A stretch of DNA of 64,000 bases from Pseudarthrobacter sp. NIBRBAC000502770 (GTDB lineage Bacteria; Actinomycetota; Actinomycetes; Actinomycetales; Micrococcaceae), in NCBI RefSeq assembly GCF_006517815.1, contig NZ_CP041198.1, positions 434,001 to 498,000 on the forward strand. Direction: 5' to 3'. The notes under the pieces are model-generated. The model saw nothing but the letters and a program-made list of their open reading frames with translations. It was not told the origin of the DNA and searched no databases. This document shows, one piece after another, positions 33,482-42,008 of this stretch (positions are counted from its first letter, which is position 1; each line of letters begins with the position of its first letter). Both the position numbers and the translations under genes were made by a program.

Positions 33482-34162
33482 GTGGCGGACACTGCGGCGC
33501 ACACGACCGTTGACGAAGCGATGGCCCAGCTGGCTGAGCTCGAGGATGCAAAGGTGCGCGAGGCGAACGAAAAACGCGGGGATGACCACGGGGTGAACCT
33601 CGGCCACCTGCGCGCGCTTGCGAAGCGGCTGAAAACCCAGCAGGACCTGTCGGTCCGGCTGTGGGAGACCGGCGATACGGCAGCCCGGCTTTTGGCGCTG
33701 CTGGTTTGCCGCCCCAAGGCGTTCCGGCGGGATGAGCTGGATGCGATGCTGCGCGACGCCCGCGCCCCGAAGCTGCAGGACTGGCTGGTGAACTATGTGG
33801 TCAAGAAGAGCCCGCACTGCGAGGAATTGCGCACCGCGTGGCTTGCTGACACGGATCCCGTGGTGGCTGCCGCCGGATGGGCATTGACCTCGGACCGCGT
33901 GGTCAAGAAACCCGGGGGCCTGGACCTGCCGGGGCTGCTGGACACCATCGAAGCGGAGATGAAGGACGCCCCGGACAGGCTGCAGTGGGCAATGAACACG
34001 TGCCTGGCGCAGATCGGGATCGAGCACGCGGCCTACCGGAAGCGTGCCACCGCGATCGGTGAGCGGCTTGAAGTGCTGAAGGATTACCCGACGCCCCCGG
34101 GGTGTACGTCGCCGTTCGCCCCGGCATGGATCGGCGAGATGGTGCGGCGGAAAGGGGAGTAG
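33482..34162 (+). CDS. AlkD-like DNA alkylation repair (HEAT-repeat) protein
   Basis: A 226-residue all-helical protein. HEAT-like repeats are visible (GHLRALAKRLKTQQDLSVRL, ARLLALLVCRPKAFRRDELD, DWLVNYVVKKSPHCEELRTA, AGWALTSDRVV), as in AlkD-type glycosylases (COG4912), which excise alkylated bases. Not all relatives are active glycosylases, so repair activity is inferred. GTG 33482 is the start: AAAGGAGG lies at good spacing, although the frame extends further upstream. No neighbour suggests a pathway. Confidence 0.7.
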   Translation: MADTAAHTTVDEAMAQLAELEDAKVREANEKRGDDHGVNLGHLRALAKRLKTQQDLSVRLWETGDTAARLLALLVCRPKAFRRDELDAMLRDARAPKLQDWLVNYVVKKSPHCEELRTAWLADTDPVVAAAGWALTSDRVVKKPGGLDLPGLLDTIEAEMKDAPDRLQWAMNTCLAQIGIEHAAYRKRATAIGERLEVLKDYPTPPGCTSPFAPAWIGEMVRRKGE

Positions 34163-34221
34163 CAGGTTTTACGACGACGACGGCGCGTGCGCAGGTGCCT
34201 CTGGCCAGGTGCGGGTGCGGG

Positions 34222-34392
34222 CTATCCCACGCCCCGGGGCACACTAACGGCCGTTTCCCGGTTTCGGTCCGCGTAGTACGAGCGCATGCCGTGCTTTACG
34301 CCCAGCCGGATGATCCAGTACAGCAGCGTGGCGCCCAAGGCGATAGGCACGATCAGCACAGCTGCGTTAAGCAACATCCATCCAACATTCAC
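34222..34392 (-). CDS. Small single-span membrane protein
   Basis: About 56 residues from GTG 34392 (alternative ATG 34377), with GGGGGAAG upstream. One hydrophobic span (LLNAAVLIVPIALGATLLYW) is followed by a basic tail (RLGVKHGMRSYYADRNRE), so the tail probably faces the cytoplasm. No family recognised. The longer frame to 34482 runs into the palindromic hairpin at 34446 and is not credible as coding. Confidence 0.45.
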   Translation of the reverse strand: MNVGWMLLNAAVLIVPIALGATLLYWIIRLGVKHGMRSYYADRNRETAVSVPRGVG

Positions 34393-34445
34393 AACTTCCC
34401 CCAATGTGAGTTTTTCCCAGCCTCTCACGAATGCTGTTCCGACGC

Positions 34446-34478
34446 CGAAGGCTCCGTCCCCACGGGGCGGAGCCTTCG
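34446..34478. terminator. Hairpin terminator after oxidoreductase
   Basis: CGAAGGCTCCGTCCC at 34446-34460 pairs with GGGGCGGAGCCTTCG at 34464-34478, apart from one G-T mismatch, over a 3-base loop. It lies 17 bases beyond the stop of the leftward oxidoreductase gene. Confidence 0.7.
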
Positions 34479-34494
34479 TCAAACCGTTATCGAA

Positions 34495-35424
34495 TCAGGA
34501 ATCCTGGTTTACGGCCACCACGATTTTGCCGCGGGTGTGGCCATCCATGTTGGACCGGAAAGCATCGGCGGCCTTGTCCAGCGGGAAGACCTCGGCAACT
34601 TCCACGCGAAGCTTGCCCTGGTCCGCCATGTCGGCCAGTTCCTGCAGATCGGACCCCACAGGGGTGACCCACATCCACTCGCCGCCGTGCTCTTCCACGT
34701 CGCTGTCCGCGATGGAGGCGTGCCGGCCGCCGTCGGCCAGCACCGCCAGCGTGGCCTCAAGGTTGCCGCCGACGAAATCTGCGACGACCTCCACACCGTC
34801 GGGACGCAGCGCGCGCACGCGGTCCGCGAGACCGTCGCCGTAGGCAACCGGCTCGGCGCCGAGGGAGCGGAGGAACTCGTGGTTCTTCTGCGAGGCCGTG
34901 GCAATGACGCTGGCGCCCATGGCCACCGCGATCTGGATACCGAGGGAGCCCACACCGCCGGAGCCGCCGTGGATCAGGACAGTTTCCCCGGCCTTCAGGC
35001 CCAGCCGGTTGAGCACCTGGTAGGCGGTGAGACCGGCCAGCGGCAGGCCGGCGGAGTCGTTCCATCCGAGCGTGGCGGGCTTCCTGGCCAGAACCCGCTC
35101 CGGCAGTGCGATGTACTCGGCGAAGCTGCCGCCGTGGACGTAGTCCTTGCGGCCGTAAGCGATGACTTCATCGCCGGGCTGGAACTGCCTTGCATCGATA
35201 CCGACGGACTCCACAACGCCTGCGACGTCCCAGCCGGGGATGGCGGGGAACTGCAGGTCCATGACCGCGTCCAGTCCGCCGGCCATGATCTTCCAGTCCA
35301 CCGGATTAACTGCTGCCGCCTTGACCTTGACCAGGACCATCCCGGGACCGACCTTCGGCATCGGCTGGTCGCCGTATTCGAGGACGTCCGGGTTTCCGTA
35401 TTCGCTGTAAGTGATTGCCTTCAT
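34495..35424 (-). CDS. NADP-dependent quinone oxidoreductase-like enzyme
   Basis: A 309-residue zinc-independent MDR-superfamily protein. The N-terminal GroES-like domain contains VKAAAVNPVDWKIMAGG, and the cofactor fold has the NADPH motif HGGSGGVGSLGIQIA (about 143-157). The catalytic-zinc Cys of alcohol dehydrogenases is absent, as expected for QorA-type reductases. It probably reduces quinones or enones in the cytoplasm. It starts with MKAITYSEYGNPDVLEY and stands alone, with a hairpin after its stop. Confidence 0.87.
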   Translation of the reverse strand: MKAITYSEYGNPDVLEYGDQPMPKVGPGMVLVKVKAAAVNPVDWKIMAGGLDAVMDLQFPAIPGWDVAGVVESVGIDARQFQPGDEVIAYGRKDYVHGGSFAEYIALPERVLARKPATLGWNDSAGLPLAGLTAYQVLNRLGLKAGETVLIHGGSGGVGSLGIQIAVAMGASVIATASQKNHEFLRSLGAEPVAYGDGLADRVRALRPDGVEVVADFVGGNLEATLAVLADGGRHASIADSDVEEHGGEWMWVTPVGSDLQELADMADQGKLRVEVAEVFPLDKAADAFRSNMDGHTRGKIVVAVNQDS

Positions 35425-35544
35425 GGTTGCGACAACTGCGTGGCGGCACTTCGCTATTCCGGATAGGGCTGGGGAGTGGCGTATCGCACGGGCAGGGCGA
35501 CGGCGGCTGTCGCCGTCGTCTCCACGCGGCCAGGCGGTGGCGGG

Positions 35545-36831
35545 CTACTGCGCAAGATCTACGGAGGCGTGCCAGTATCTGGCGTTTTGCCTCGAGGACG
35601 CCAGCACCACCAGGCCCGTCTGGCTGTTGACGTTTTGTTTGGTGGACGTGGGGTCGTTGATGTCCGTGTCGGTGCCGCTGCTGATGATGGGGGTGCCTGC
35701 CCCGGGCGCGAAGGAAACGTTGTCGATCGGCGACTTCTTGTAGTAGATGGTTCCGCCCTCTTCGGGCGCCACCGCGAACATCCAGATTTCGCGGTGCTCC
35801 TCGTCGATCATGACCATCGGCCTGGTGTGGAGGTCCTGCACCTCGCCGAACTCCGCGCTGGTCCAATCGCCCTTACCATCGCGCACCAGCAGCGCCACCA
35901 ACGTTTGGCCGACCTTCCGGTTGGCGGTTTTGATCGCCGCGAAGAGGCGCCCGTTGCCGTCGCTGGTCAGTTGCCTGAGGTTCAGATGATCGTTGGCGCA
36001 GCCACCGGTGCAGTTCTTTCCCCCGCCGTAAGCCACCTCTGTTTGCCACGAGTTCTCCGGCTGCCCGTCCTGATGGACGGCAAAATAGAACTTCTTTTGT
36101 CCCGGCCGCTGGTTGCTCCACATGATGCCGATCTTGTCGCCCTGGAAAGACGTGACGGCGGAGATATCGTCGTAGTGCACCTGGGCGTTGGCGGTGGGCA
36201 GGACGAACGGGGTGCCCCACGCCGTGTCGCTGGTGGTTGAGTGGTTGACGTAGACGCGGTTGCTGTTGTCGGAGGACACAGTGGTGTAGGTGACCCACAG
36301 CTTGCCGAGGGAGTCCTTGGCCACCGTGATCGATTCCGTGCTCCCGCTGTGCAGGGTGACGGGGAATCCAGCATCCTGCGAATAGGTCTTGGCCAACGCG
36401 TCATAGCTGAACCGGTGCAGCTCCGCGGACCCGGACGTTACCGCCTGCTGGGCCGGTGGCGAGTTCCACTCCGAGCGCACCGTCGTGCTCGACACGACAT
36501 AAAGCTTGCCGTCGACTGCGTCCCACAGGGCGTCTCCCCGCGCCGTCTGACGCGGGTCGACGACTGTCTCGGTCCCTTGCCACGTCTGCGTTGCGGCATC
36601 AAGCCGGTGGATCGTTGTCGCATGGGCGGATTCGCTCCACAGCAACCCCCACCAGCTCCCGTCCTGGAACCAGAGCTTGCTCTGGGCCTTGTCAGCGGTT
36701 GGCGTTCTTACGCCGTCGGCCGCAAAAGAAGGGCCAGGGATTCCGACGTCGGCAGCCTGGGCGGGGAGCGGGAGCGCGAGCGCAACGGACGCCGCGAGGA
36801 GGAGGGCGATGAGGAGGCGGAGCAGGCGCAT
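35545..36831 (-). CDS. Secreted beta-propeller-like protein of unknown function
   Basis: A 428-residue exported protein. The signal peptide (LLRLLIALLLAASVALALPL, cleaved after PAQAA) is typical Sec. The mature part has repeated WGLLWSESAH, DALWDAVDGKLYVVSS, LGKLWVTYTTVSSD, GDKIGIMWSNQRPG and REIWMFAVAP blocks, 45-60 residues apart. This suggests a six-bladed sialidase-like or BNR propeller without clear Asp boxes. No catalytic residues are assignable. AAGGGGACTG precedes the ATG. One Cys pair (NCTGGC) may form a disulfide. Confidence 0.7.
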   Translation of the reverse strand: MRLLRLLIALLLAASVALALPLPAQAADVGIPGPSFAADGVRTPTADKAQSKLWFQDGSWWGLLWSESAHATTIHRLDAATQTWQGTETVVDPRQTARGDALWDAVDGKLYVVSSTTVRSEWNSPPAQQAVTSGSAELHRFSYDALAKTYSQDAGFPVTLHSGSTESITVAKDSLGKLWVTYTTVSSDNSNRVYVNHSTTSDTAWGTPFVLPTANAQVHYDDISAVTSFQGDKIGIMWSNQRPGQKKFYFAVHQDGQPENSWQTEVAYGGGKNCTGGCANDHLNLRQLTSDGNGRLFAAIKTANRKVGQTLVALLVRDGKGDWTSAEFGEVQDLHTRPMVMIDEEHREIWMFAVAPEEGGTIYYKKSPIDNVSFAPGAGTPIISSGTDTDINDPTSTKQNVNSQTGLVVLASSRQNARYWHASVDLAQ

Positions 36832-37018
36832 AACAGTCCCCTTGGGTTATGTCAGTAACGCCGGGGCCGTTGCATCACCTGCCGGCGGGATCACCATACG
36901 TCCGCAGGCCACGCCCCGGATGGCCGCGGTGGCAGGAAGGGGAGCCAACAGGGGAGTGCTTTAGGTAGGCGGCGGTGGATGCCCGGAAACCCCCTACCAG
37001 GGCGGGGAGCGCCGGCTT

Positions 37019-37125
37019 CTACACGGCGTCGATGGCGTCGAGCCACTCCTGGAACGTCTGGCGTCCGACGGCGGAGCCCGGCGCCGGGATCAATGGTCCA
37101 TTGCCATGCCAGGCGCCCGGAGATA
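37019..37125 (-). pseudogene. 3'-end fragment of NmrA-type gene (duplicate of 55924-56034)
   Basis: The minus strand encodes LIPAPGSAVGRQTFQEWLDA followed by a stop, nearly identical at DNA and protein level to the last 28 codons of the intact NAD(P)-binding gene at 55924-56673. Upstream of that the match decays, with a short internal deletion, and no start or catalytic part remains. It is a relic of duplication or recombination. The rest of the interval 36832-37153 holds only the leader of the secreted protein gene and the ribosome binding site of the next gene. Confidence 0.75.
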
Positions 37126-37153
37126 GCATCTGATTCCGGCCCGGGAGGTACAG

Positions 37154-37561
37154 ATGCTCGACGATGCAGACCTTCTGGACGCGCTGCGGCGTCATTGGGA
37201 CCACTCCGGCATCGATGAGGATGTGGCCCACGAGATCTATCACGACGACGCGGTGCTTGAATTTCCGCAGTCCGGCGAACGGTTCGAGGGGGTGCAGAAT
37301 TTCCGCGAATGGCGGCGTCAGTATCCGGCCAGACTCAAGTTCCACACCCGACGGATCACCCGGCGCGATGACTTGGTGGTTGTCGAAAACCTGATCAGCT
37401 ACGACGGTGCTCCCTGGATGTACACCGTCAACCTTCTGGAGTTCCGGGACGAACGGGTCGCGCATGAGCGCATCTACATCATGGACGGCTGGGACGCTGC
37501 GGAGTGGCGGACGCCCTGGCGCGCTGACCAGCCTGCGGATCCGCCGCCTCCTGCCCCTTAG
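37154..37561 (+). CDS. SnoaL/NTF2-like fold protein
   Basis: A 135-residue cytoplasmic protein with the NTF2-like pattern: an N-terminal helix (LLDALRRHWDHSG), a beta strand with EIYHDDAVLEFPQSGERFEG, and C-terminal strands LVVVENLISYDG and WMYTVNLLEFRDERVAHERI. The family includes isomerases, hydrolases and many unassigned proteins; no catalytic set is clear. GGGAGG precedes the ATG. The gene starts 29 bases after the NmrA-type gene fragment on the opposite strand, so it sits at a recombination scar. Confidence 0.8.
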   Translation: MLDDADLLDALRRHWDHSGIDEDVAHEIYHDDAVLEFPQSGERFEGVQNFREWRRQYPARLKFHTRRITRRDDLVVVENLISYDGAPWMYTVNLLEFRDERVAHERIYIMDGWDAAEWRTPWRADQPADPPPPAP

Positions 37562-37620
37562 CTGCCCGACGCTAGGGGCGCTCAGTTCGGGAGGGACTGA
37601 CCAGTTCCACGTAGCCGGGA

Positions 37621-37648
37621 GCGGCGGGCCCTGGGCAGGGCCCGCCGC
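37621..37648. terminator. Perfect 12-bp hairpin terminator of the pxp operon
   Basis: GCGGCGGGCCCT (37621-37632) pairs with AGGGCCCGCCGC (37637-37648) over a GGGC loop. It lies 6 bases beyond the stop of pxpC and also faces the convergent SnoaL-like gene. Confidence 0.75.
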
Positions 37649-37654
37649 TGCCCG

Positions 37655-38641
37655 TCAGCGGTTGGCGCCCAGGGCCGCCCAGGCCTTGTTCCGGTGTTCG
37701 GCAAGGTCCCGGCGGGCAGCAAGGGCATCATCCAGGCTGACGGCGGCAAACCGGGTCGCGGTTCCGGGCGCAGCCCGTGCAACCAGGTCCATGTCGGCGC
37801 TGATCACGGTGCCCACCATTGCGTAGCCGCCGCCGGAGACGGCATCGCGGTGCAGGATGATCGGCTGGGTGCCGCCGGGAATCTGGATGGATCCCACGGC
37901 ATACCCCGCGTCCACGATGTTGGAAGGGTCCGAGCCGGCGCCGAACGGCTGTTCGCGCTCCTTCCATTCCACGCCGGGTCCGGAGTAGCGAAGACCCATT
38001 CGGTCGGCCACGGGAGTCACCTTCCACTCCTCGTGGAGGAGATTGCCCAGGCCTTCGTCGGTGAGGCGGTGGTCGTACAACCCCAGCACGATCCGGACTT
38101 CCTGCTCCTTGGCGAAAGCAGGCCGGTATTCATCCGGGACGCTTTCGGCCTGGGGGAGGCTTCCGCCGTTGAGGGGAGCGCCCACGGGGACAACGTCTCC
38201 CGCCTCGAGCTTGCGGCCCTTGAACCCGCCGATCCCGCCCAGGCTGTACGTGGACCGGCTGCCCAGCACCTCCGGGACGTCGATGCCGCCCTGGACGGCG
38301 ATGTAGTAGCGGGTGCCGCCCTGGATGACGCCGAAGGAAAGCTGGTCCCCGGCCTTCAGCAGCAGGCGGCTCCACTGTGGCCGCGGCTCCCCGTTGACCT
38401 TCACCTCCACAGGAGCGCCGGTGACGGCGATGACGGCGTCGTTGTCGGTGGTCAGCACCGGGCCCAGGTAGGTGCACTCCAGGACCGCTTCCCGTGCCGA
38501 GTTTCCCACCAGCGCGTTTCCCAGTTCGGCGGAGTACTGGTCCATGGAACCGCTTTGCGGTATGCCCACGTTGTAGTGGCCCGTTCGCCCCTGGTCCTGG
38601 ACCGTGGTGGCCAGGCCCGGGTTTCCGATTTCAAATGCCAT
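37655..38641 (-). CDS. pxpC: 5-oxoprolinase subunit C (biotin-dependent carboxyltransferase family)
   Basis: A 328-residue protein of the KipA/PxpC family, starting MAFEIGNPGLATTVQDQGR with the signature GIPQSGSMDQYSAELGN near residue 30. With PxpA and PxpB it performs ATP-dependent opening of 5-oxoproline to glutamate. The ATG at 38641 overlaps the end of pxpB by 11 bases, a sign of coupling; a longer frame to 38662 is unlikely. It is the last gene of the operon and is followed by a hairpin. Confidence 0.88.
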   Translation of the reverse strand: MAFEIGNPGLATTVQDQGRTGHYNVGIPQSGSMDQYSAELGNALVGNSAREAVLECTYLGPVLTTDNDAVIAVTGAPVEVKVNGEPRPQWSRLLLKAGDQLSFGVIQGGTRYYIAVQGGIDVPEVLGSRSTYSLGGIGGFKGRKLEAGDVVPVGAPLNGGSLPQAESVPDEYRPAFAKEQEVRIVLGLYDHRLTDEGLGNLLHEEWKVTPVADRMGLRYSGPGVEWKEREQPFGAGSDPSNIVDAGYAVGSIQIPGGTQPIILHRDAVSGGGYAMVGTVISADMDLVARAAPGTATRFAAVSLDDALAARRDLAEHRNKAWAALGANR

Positions 38642-39536
38642 TGAGGGCCTCCATGAGTTCACGGTTGTAGCCTTCCGGGTCGGCCAGCGCCCTGGACAGG
38701 TCGAACGTCACCGGTGCCTGGCGGTAGCGGAAGGTGCCGGCGGAGATCTCCGCCTGGATGGTGTTGTATTCCGCCTCCGTGACCGGTTTGAACTTCACGA
38801 TGTCCCCGGGGCGGAAGAACACCATGAAGTCCTTGAAGTCCGCCAAGGCCTGGCCGGGGTCGAAGATGGGGGCCGCGGCGACGCCGAACATCTGGTACCC
38901 GCCGGCGCCCCGGACGGAGTAGATGCAGCCGAAGCATCCGCCGTGCCCCACGGTCAGCTTGGGGGTGTCGGTCCGCGGGCTCAGGTACTTGGGCACCTCC
39001 AGCTGCTTCTCGCGGTCCACCAGCTGGAACAGGAACGGCAGCCCGGCCACGAAGCCCACCATGGACACCAGCCACGGCTGTTCGTGGTGCCGCTGGATGA
39101 ACTCCGCGGCATCCTTGAGGTGGTTGACCTTGGCCGCGTAATCAATGTCGCTGCCTTCAGGCTCCTGGTGGAACCCTTCACGGAACCGCTGGGCCACTTC
39201 CGCGGTGAAGGGGTCCTCGTACCAGACCGGAACCTCGACGATCCGGGTCTCCAGTGCCCGTTCCTGGTGGGACGTCAGGTCCCGCTCGATGTCACGCACA
39301 GCAGTTTCCAGCTGCTCTGGAGGCAGGACGTCGGGGTCGAACCGCACCAGCAGGGATGCGTTGGCCGGGCAGATGTCAACGATTCCCGGGAGCCCGGCGT
39401 CGGATAGCCTGCCGGCGATGGACATGACCTTGAAGTTCGCGGGCAGGCTCATCGCTTCGGAGACTTCCACGAACAGGAATTCGTCCCCGCCCCAGGTGTA
39501 GCGCGCACCCGGGAGGATGGCGGTTTCGGTGGTCAT
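38631..39536 (-). CDS. pxpB: 5-oxoprolinase subunit B (KipI / allophanate hydrolase subunit 1 family)
   Basis: A 301-residue protein with the KipI fold. Motifs are ASLLVRFDPDVL near residue 65, FVAGLPFLFQLVDRE near the middle, and the C-terminal GCFGCIYSVRGAGGYQMFG with TPKLTVGHGG before it. It is somewhat longer than KipI of Bacillus because of an N-terminal extension and an insert near 95-145. It partners PxpC. Its start overlaps the biotin carboxylase stop by 4 bases (ATGA). Role: oxoproline hydrolysis. Confidence 0.85.
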   Translation of the reverse strand: MTTETAILPGARYTWGGDEFLFVEVSEAMSLPANFKVMSIAGRLSDAGLPGIVDICPANASLLVRFDPDVLPPEQLETAVRDIERDLTSHQERALETRIVEVPVWYEDPFTAEVAQRFREGFHQEPEGSDIDYAAKVNHLKDAAEFIQRHHEQPWLVSMVGFVAGLPFLFQLVDREKQLEVPKYLSPRTDTPKLTVGHGGCFGCIYSVRGAGGYQMFGVAAAPIFDPGQALADFKDFMVFFRPGDIVKFKPVTEAEYNTIQAEISAGTFRYRQAPVTFDLSRALADPEGYNRELMEALNGI

Positions 39537-40882
39537 TTTGCCCCCGTGAGGTCGGCTGCGGTTTCAATGAACTTGGAGTGGTGGCTGACTTCGGCGAATT
39601 CGGGCCGCGCCAGCAGCGCCAGGTGGACGGGGACGGTGGTCTTGACCCCTTCAATGTGTGTTGCCTCCAGCGCCGCCAAGGTGGCTGCGATGGCGGCGTC
39701 CCGGTCCGCGGCGTGGACGGCCAGCTTTGCCAGGAGGGAGTCGTAGTAGGGGCTCACCACCGAACCTGCTTCCACCCCGGTGTCCACGCGGATGCCCTCC
39801 CCCGATGGCCAGTCCAGGGACCGGATGGTTCCGGGGCTGGGGAAGAAGTGGTGGCTGGGGTCTTCCGCGTTGATGCGGCATTCGATGGCGTGGCCGCTGA
39901 AGTGCACGTCGTCCTGGGAGATGGACATGGATCCGGTGGAGGCAATCAGGAGCTGCTCGCGGACCAGGTCCACGCCGGTGATTTGCTCGGTGATGGGGTG
40001 CTCCACCTGGATGCGGGTGTTCATCTCAATGAAGGCGGCCTCGTGGTTCCCGGGGTCGTACAGGAACTCCACCGTCCCCGCTCCGTGGTACCCGCACTGG
40101 CGGGCAAGGGCCACGGAGGACTCCCGGATGGTGGCCCGGACGGCGTCCGGGAGGTTGGGTGCAGGAGCTTCCTCCAGTACCTTCTGGGAACGGCGCTGCA
40201 TGGAACAGTCGCGGTCACCGAGGTGGATGAAGTTGGTCCCGTCGCCCAGGACCTGCACCTCCACATGGCGGGCATGCTCCACGAACCGTTCCAGGTAGAC
40301 GGTGGGGTCGCCGAAGATGGCGGCGGCCTCGCCCCGGGCCATCTCGATGGTTTCCAGCAGTTCGCCTTCGTCGTGCACGAACCGGATGCCCCTGCCGCCA
40401 CCACCGGCGGAGGCCTTCACCACCAGCGGGTACCCAATCGCACGCGCAATCCCGACGGCGTCCGCCTCCGGATCCAGGGGGCCGTCAGACCCCTTGAGCA
40501 CGGGGACGCCGGCGTTGGCTGCCGCTTCCCGGGCCAGGGATTTGTTGCCCATCATGGAGATGGTGTCCGCGGTGGGGCCCACCCAGGTGAGGCCGGCCTC
40601 TGCCACCTTCCTGGCGAAGTCGGCGTTCTCCGAGAGGAAACCGTAGCCCGGGTGGACGGCGTCGCACCCCTGCTCGAGGGCTGCAGTGACCAGGGCGTCC
40701 TGGTTCAGGTAGCTGGCGGTTGCCTGGGCCGGGCCCACCACCACGTAGTGGTCGGCTGTCCGGGCTGCCAGTGATTCCGCGTCGGGCTCGCTGACCCCCA
40801 GGACGGTTTCGATGCCCATCTCGCGGGCAGTCCTGGCGATCCGCACGGCGATCTCGCCGCGGTTTGCGATGAACAGTTTCAT
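39533..40882 (-). CDS. Biotin carboxylase (AccC-like) of the pxp cluster
   Basis: A 449-residue ATP-grasp enzyme with all biotin carboxylase parts: MKLFIANRGEIAVRIARTA at the start, the Gly-rich lid KASAGGGGRGIRFVHD, RDCSMQRRSQKVLEEAP, and the active-site FIEMNTRIQVEHPITE. It carboxylates the biotin of a carrier protein using ATP and bicarbonate. Its gene lies between the carrier protein and pxpB in one operon, so it should act with them rather than in general fatty acid synthesis. No acyl-CoA carboxyltransferase gene is nearby. Confidence 0.88.
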   Translation of the reverse strand: MKLFIANRGEIAVRIARTAREMGIETVLGVSEPDAESLAARTADHYVVVGPAQATASYLNQDALVTAALEQGCDAVHPGYGFLSENADFARKVAEAGLTWVGPTADTISMMGNKSLAREAAANAGVPVLKGSDGPLDPEADAVGIARAIGYPLVVKASAGGGGRGIRFVHDEGELLETIEMARGEAAAIFGDPTVYLERFVEHARHVEVQVLGDGTNFIHLGDRDCSMQRRSQKVLEEAPAPNLPDAVRATIRESSVALARQCGYHGAGTVEFLYDPGNHEAAFIEMNTRIQVEHPITEQITGVDLVREQLLIASTGSMSISQDDVHFSGHAIECRINAEDPSHHFFPSPGTIRSLDWPSGEGIRVDTGVEAGSVVSPYYDSLLAKLAVHAADRDAAIAATLAALEATHIEGVKTTVPVHLALLARPEFAEVSHHSKFIETAADLTGAK

Positions 40883-40891
40883 GGGCTGCCT

Positions 40892-41131
40892 TTATCCTTC
40901 CCGGATGACGACGATCGAGTCGCCCGGGTTGACCATGTCGCCTTCGTTGACTTCAAAGGATTCCAGGGTTCCGGCGACGTCGGACTGGATCTCGGTGAAC
41001 TGCTTCATGATTTCCACGATGCCGATGGTCTGGCCGACTTCGATGGTGTCGCCTTCGTTGGCGAAGGGGGGTTTGCCCGGGCCGGGCTTGCGGTAGAAGA
41101 CTCCGGGAAGGGGTGAAACGATGGTGGCCAT
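40892..41131 (-). CDS. Biotin carboxyl carrier protein (AccB-like)
   Basis: A 79-residue biotinyl domain without the usual N-terminal half of AccB. It runs from MATIVSPLPGVFYRKPGPG to SIVVIREG, with the biotinylated Lys in VEIMKQF (the common form is AMKM or VMKM). It is therefore a minimal carrier, as in pxp-linked clusters. The ATG at 41131 is chosen because GAAAGCGAGCAGC lies upstream and the longer frame reads into pxpA. It sits 13 bases after the pxpA stop. Confidence 0.85.
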   Translation of the reverse strand: MATIVSPLPGVFYRKPGPGKPPFANEGDTIEVGQTIGIVEIMKQFTEIQSDVAGTLESFEVNEGDMVNPGDSIVVIREG

Positions 41132-41144
41132 GTGCTGCTCGCTT

Positions 41145-41909
41145 TCAGGAGTGGGCGGATCGGGATGAGTCGAGTGCCTTGCGCACGGCGGAGGCCACGG
41201 CGACGGCGTTGGGTGCATCCGAGTGGACGCAGATGCTCTGGAAGGCGATGTTCAGGGGAGTGCCGTCGACGGCGGTCACGGGCTCGCCTGCCACCGCCCG
41301 GCTGACGCGTTCCGCGGCGGCGTCCGGGTCGGTGGGCGCGGGCCGTCGCTGGATGAGGAGCTCGCCGCCGGGGCCGTAATTGAGGTCCACATAGAGTTCC
41401 GCAACGAAGTCCACGCCCATGGCGCGGCACACGGATTCATGGGCGGTCCCCGCCAGGCCGTAGAACGGAACGCCGAACTGTTTGGCTGTTCCGGCCGCCG
41501 CCTGCATAAGGTCTTCGTCTCCGGCGAGCATGCCGTAGAGCGCGCCGTGGGGTTTGATGTGGTTCAGGGACAGCCCGTTCTTGGCCAGGAAGGCGGTCAG
41601 TGCCCCGGTCTGGTACAGGATGATCGACTCGACCTCCTCCGGGGTGAGCACCATGCGGCGGCGGCCGAACCCCATGGGGTCGGGGAGCCCGGGATGGGCG
41701 CCCACGGCCACCCCGTGTTCGGCGGCAAGGGCCACCGTCCGGTTCATGACGTCCGGGTCCCCGGCGTGGTAGCCGCAGGCGACGTTGGCGACGTCGATGA
41801 TTTCCATGAGTGCGGCGTCGTTGCCGAACTCATGCAGGCCGAAGCCTTCACCCATGTCCGAATTCAGCAGCACCTGGGCAGGCGTGGTTTCCGTCACGTT
41901 TTTTTGCAT
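41145..41909 (-). CDS. pxpA: 5-oxoprolinase subunit A (LamB/YcsF family)
   Basis: A 254-residue LamB/YcsF protein. Signature blocks: LLNSDMGEGFGLHEFGND near the N-terminus, VACGYHAGDP, GVAVGAHPGLPDPMGFGRR and IKPHGALYG. These form the metal-binding active site region. With PxpB and PxpC it makes ATP-dependent 5-oxoprolinase, which recycles the damage product 5-oxoproline. It is the first gene of the five-gene operon, transcribed away from the PucR regulator across 99 bp. Confidence 0.88.
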   Translation of the reverse strand: MQKNVTETTPAQVLLNSDMGEGFGLHEFGNDAALMEIIDVANVACGYHAGDPDVMNRTVALAAEHGVAVGAHPGLPDPMGFGRRRMVLTPEEVESIILYQTGALTAFLAKNGLSLNHIKPHGALYGMLAGDEDLMQAAAGTAKQFGVPFYGLAGTAHESVCRAMGVDFVAELYVDLNYGPGGELLIQRRPAPTDPDAAAERVSRAVAGEPVTAVDGTPLNIAFQSICVHSDAPNAVAVASAVRKALDSSRSAHS

Positions 41910-42008
41910 GCAGGCAACGGTACAGAGGCGGCGAGCATGCAGGAATTGGGCGGATCGCCGAATGTGGCCACCCGGATTATGCTTTTTGCACTAACAAGGA
42001 GGCTTGCC

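Noticed and set aside
41223..42008. Long upstream extension of the PucR frame
   Set aside because: It runs antisense through pxpA; the GTG at 42009 has a perfect AAGGAGG.
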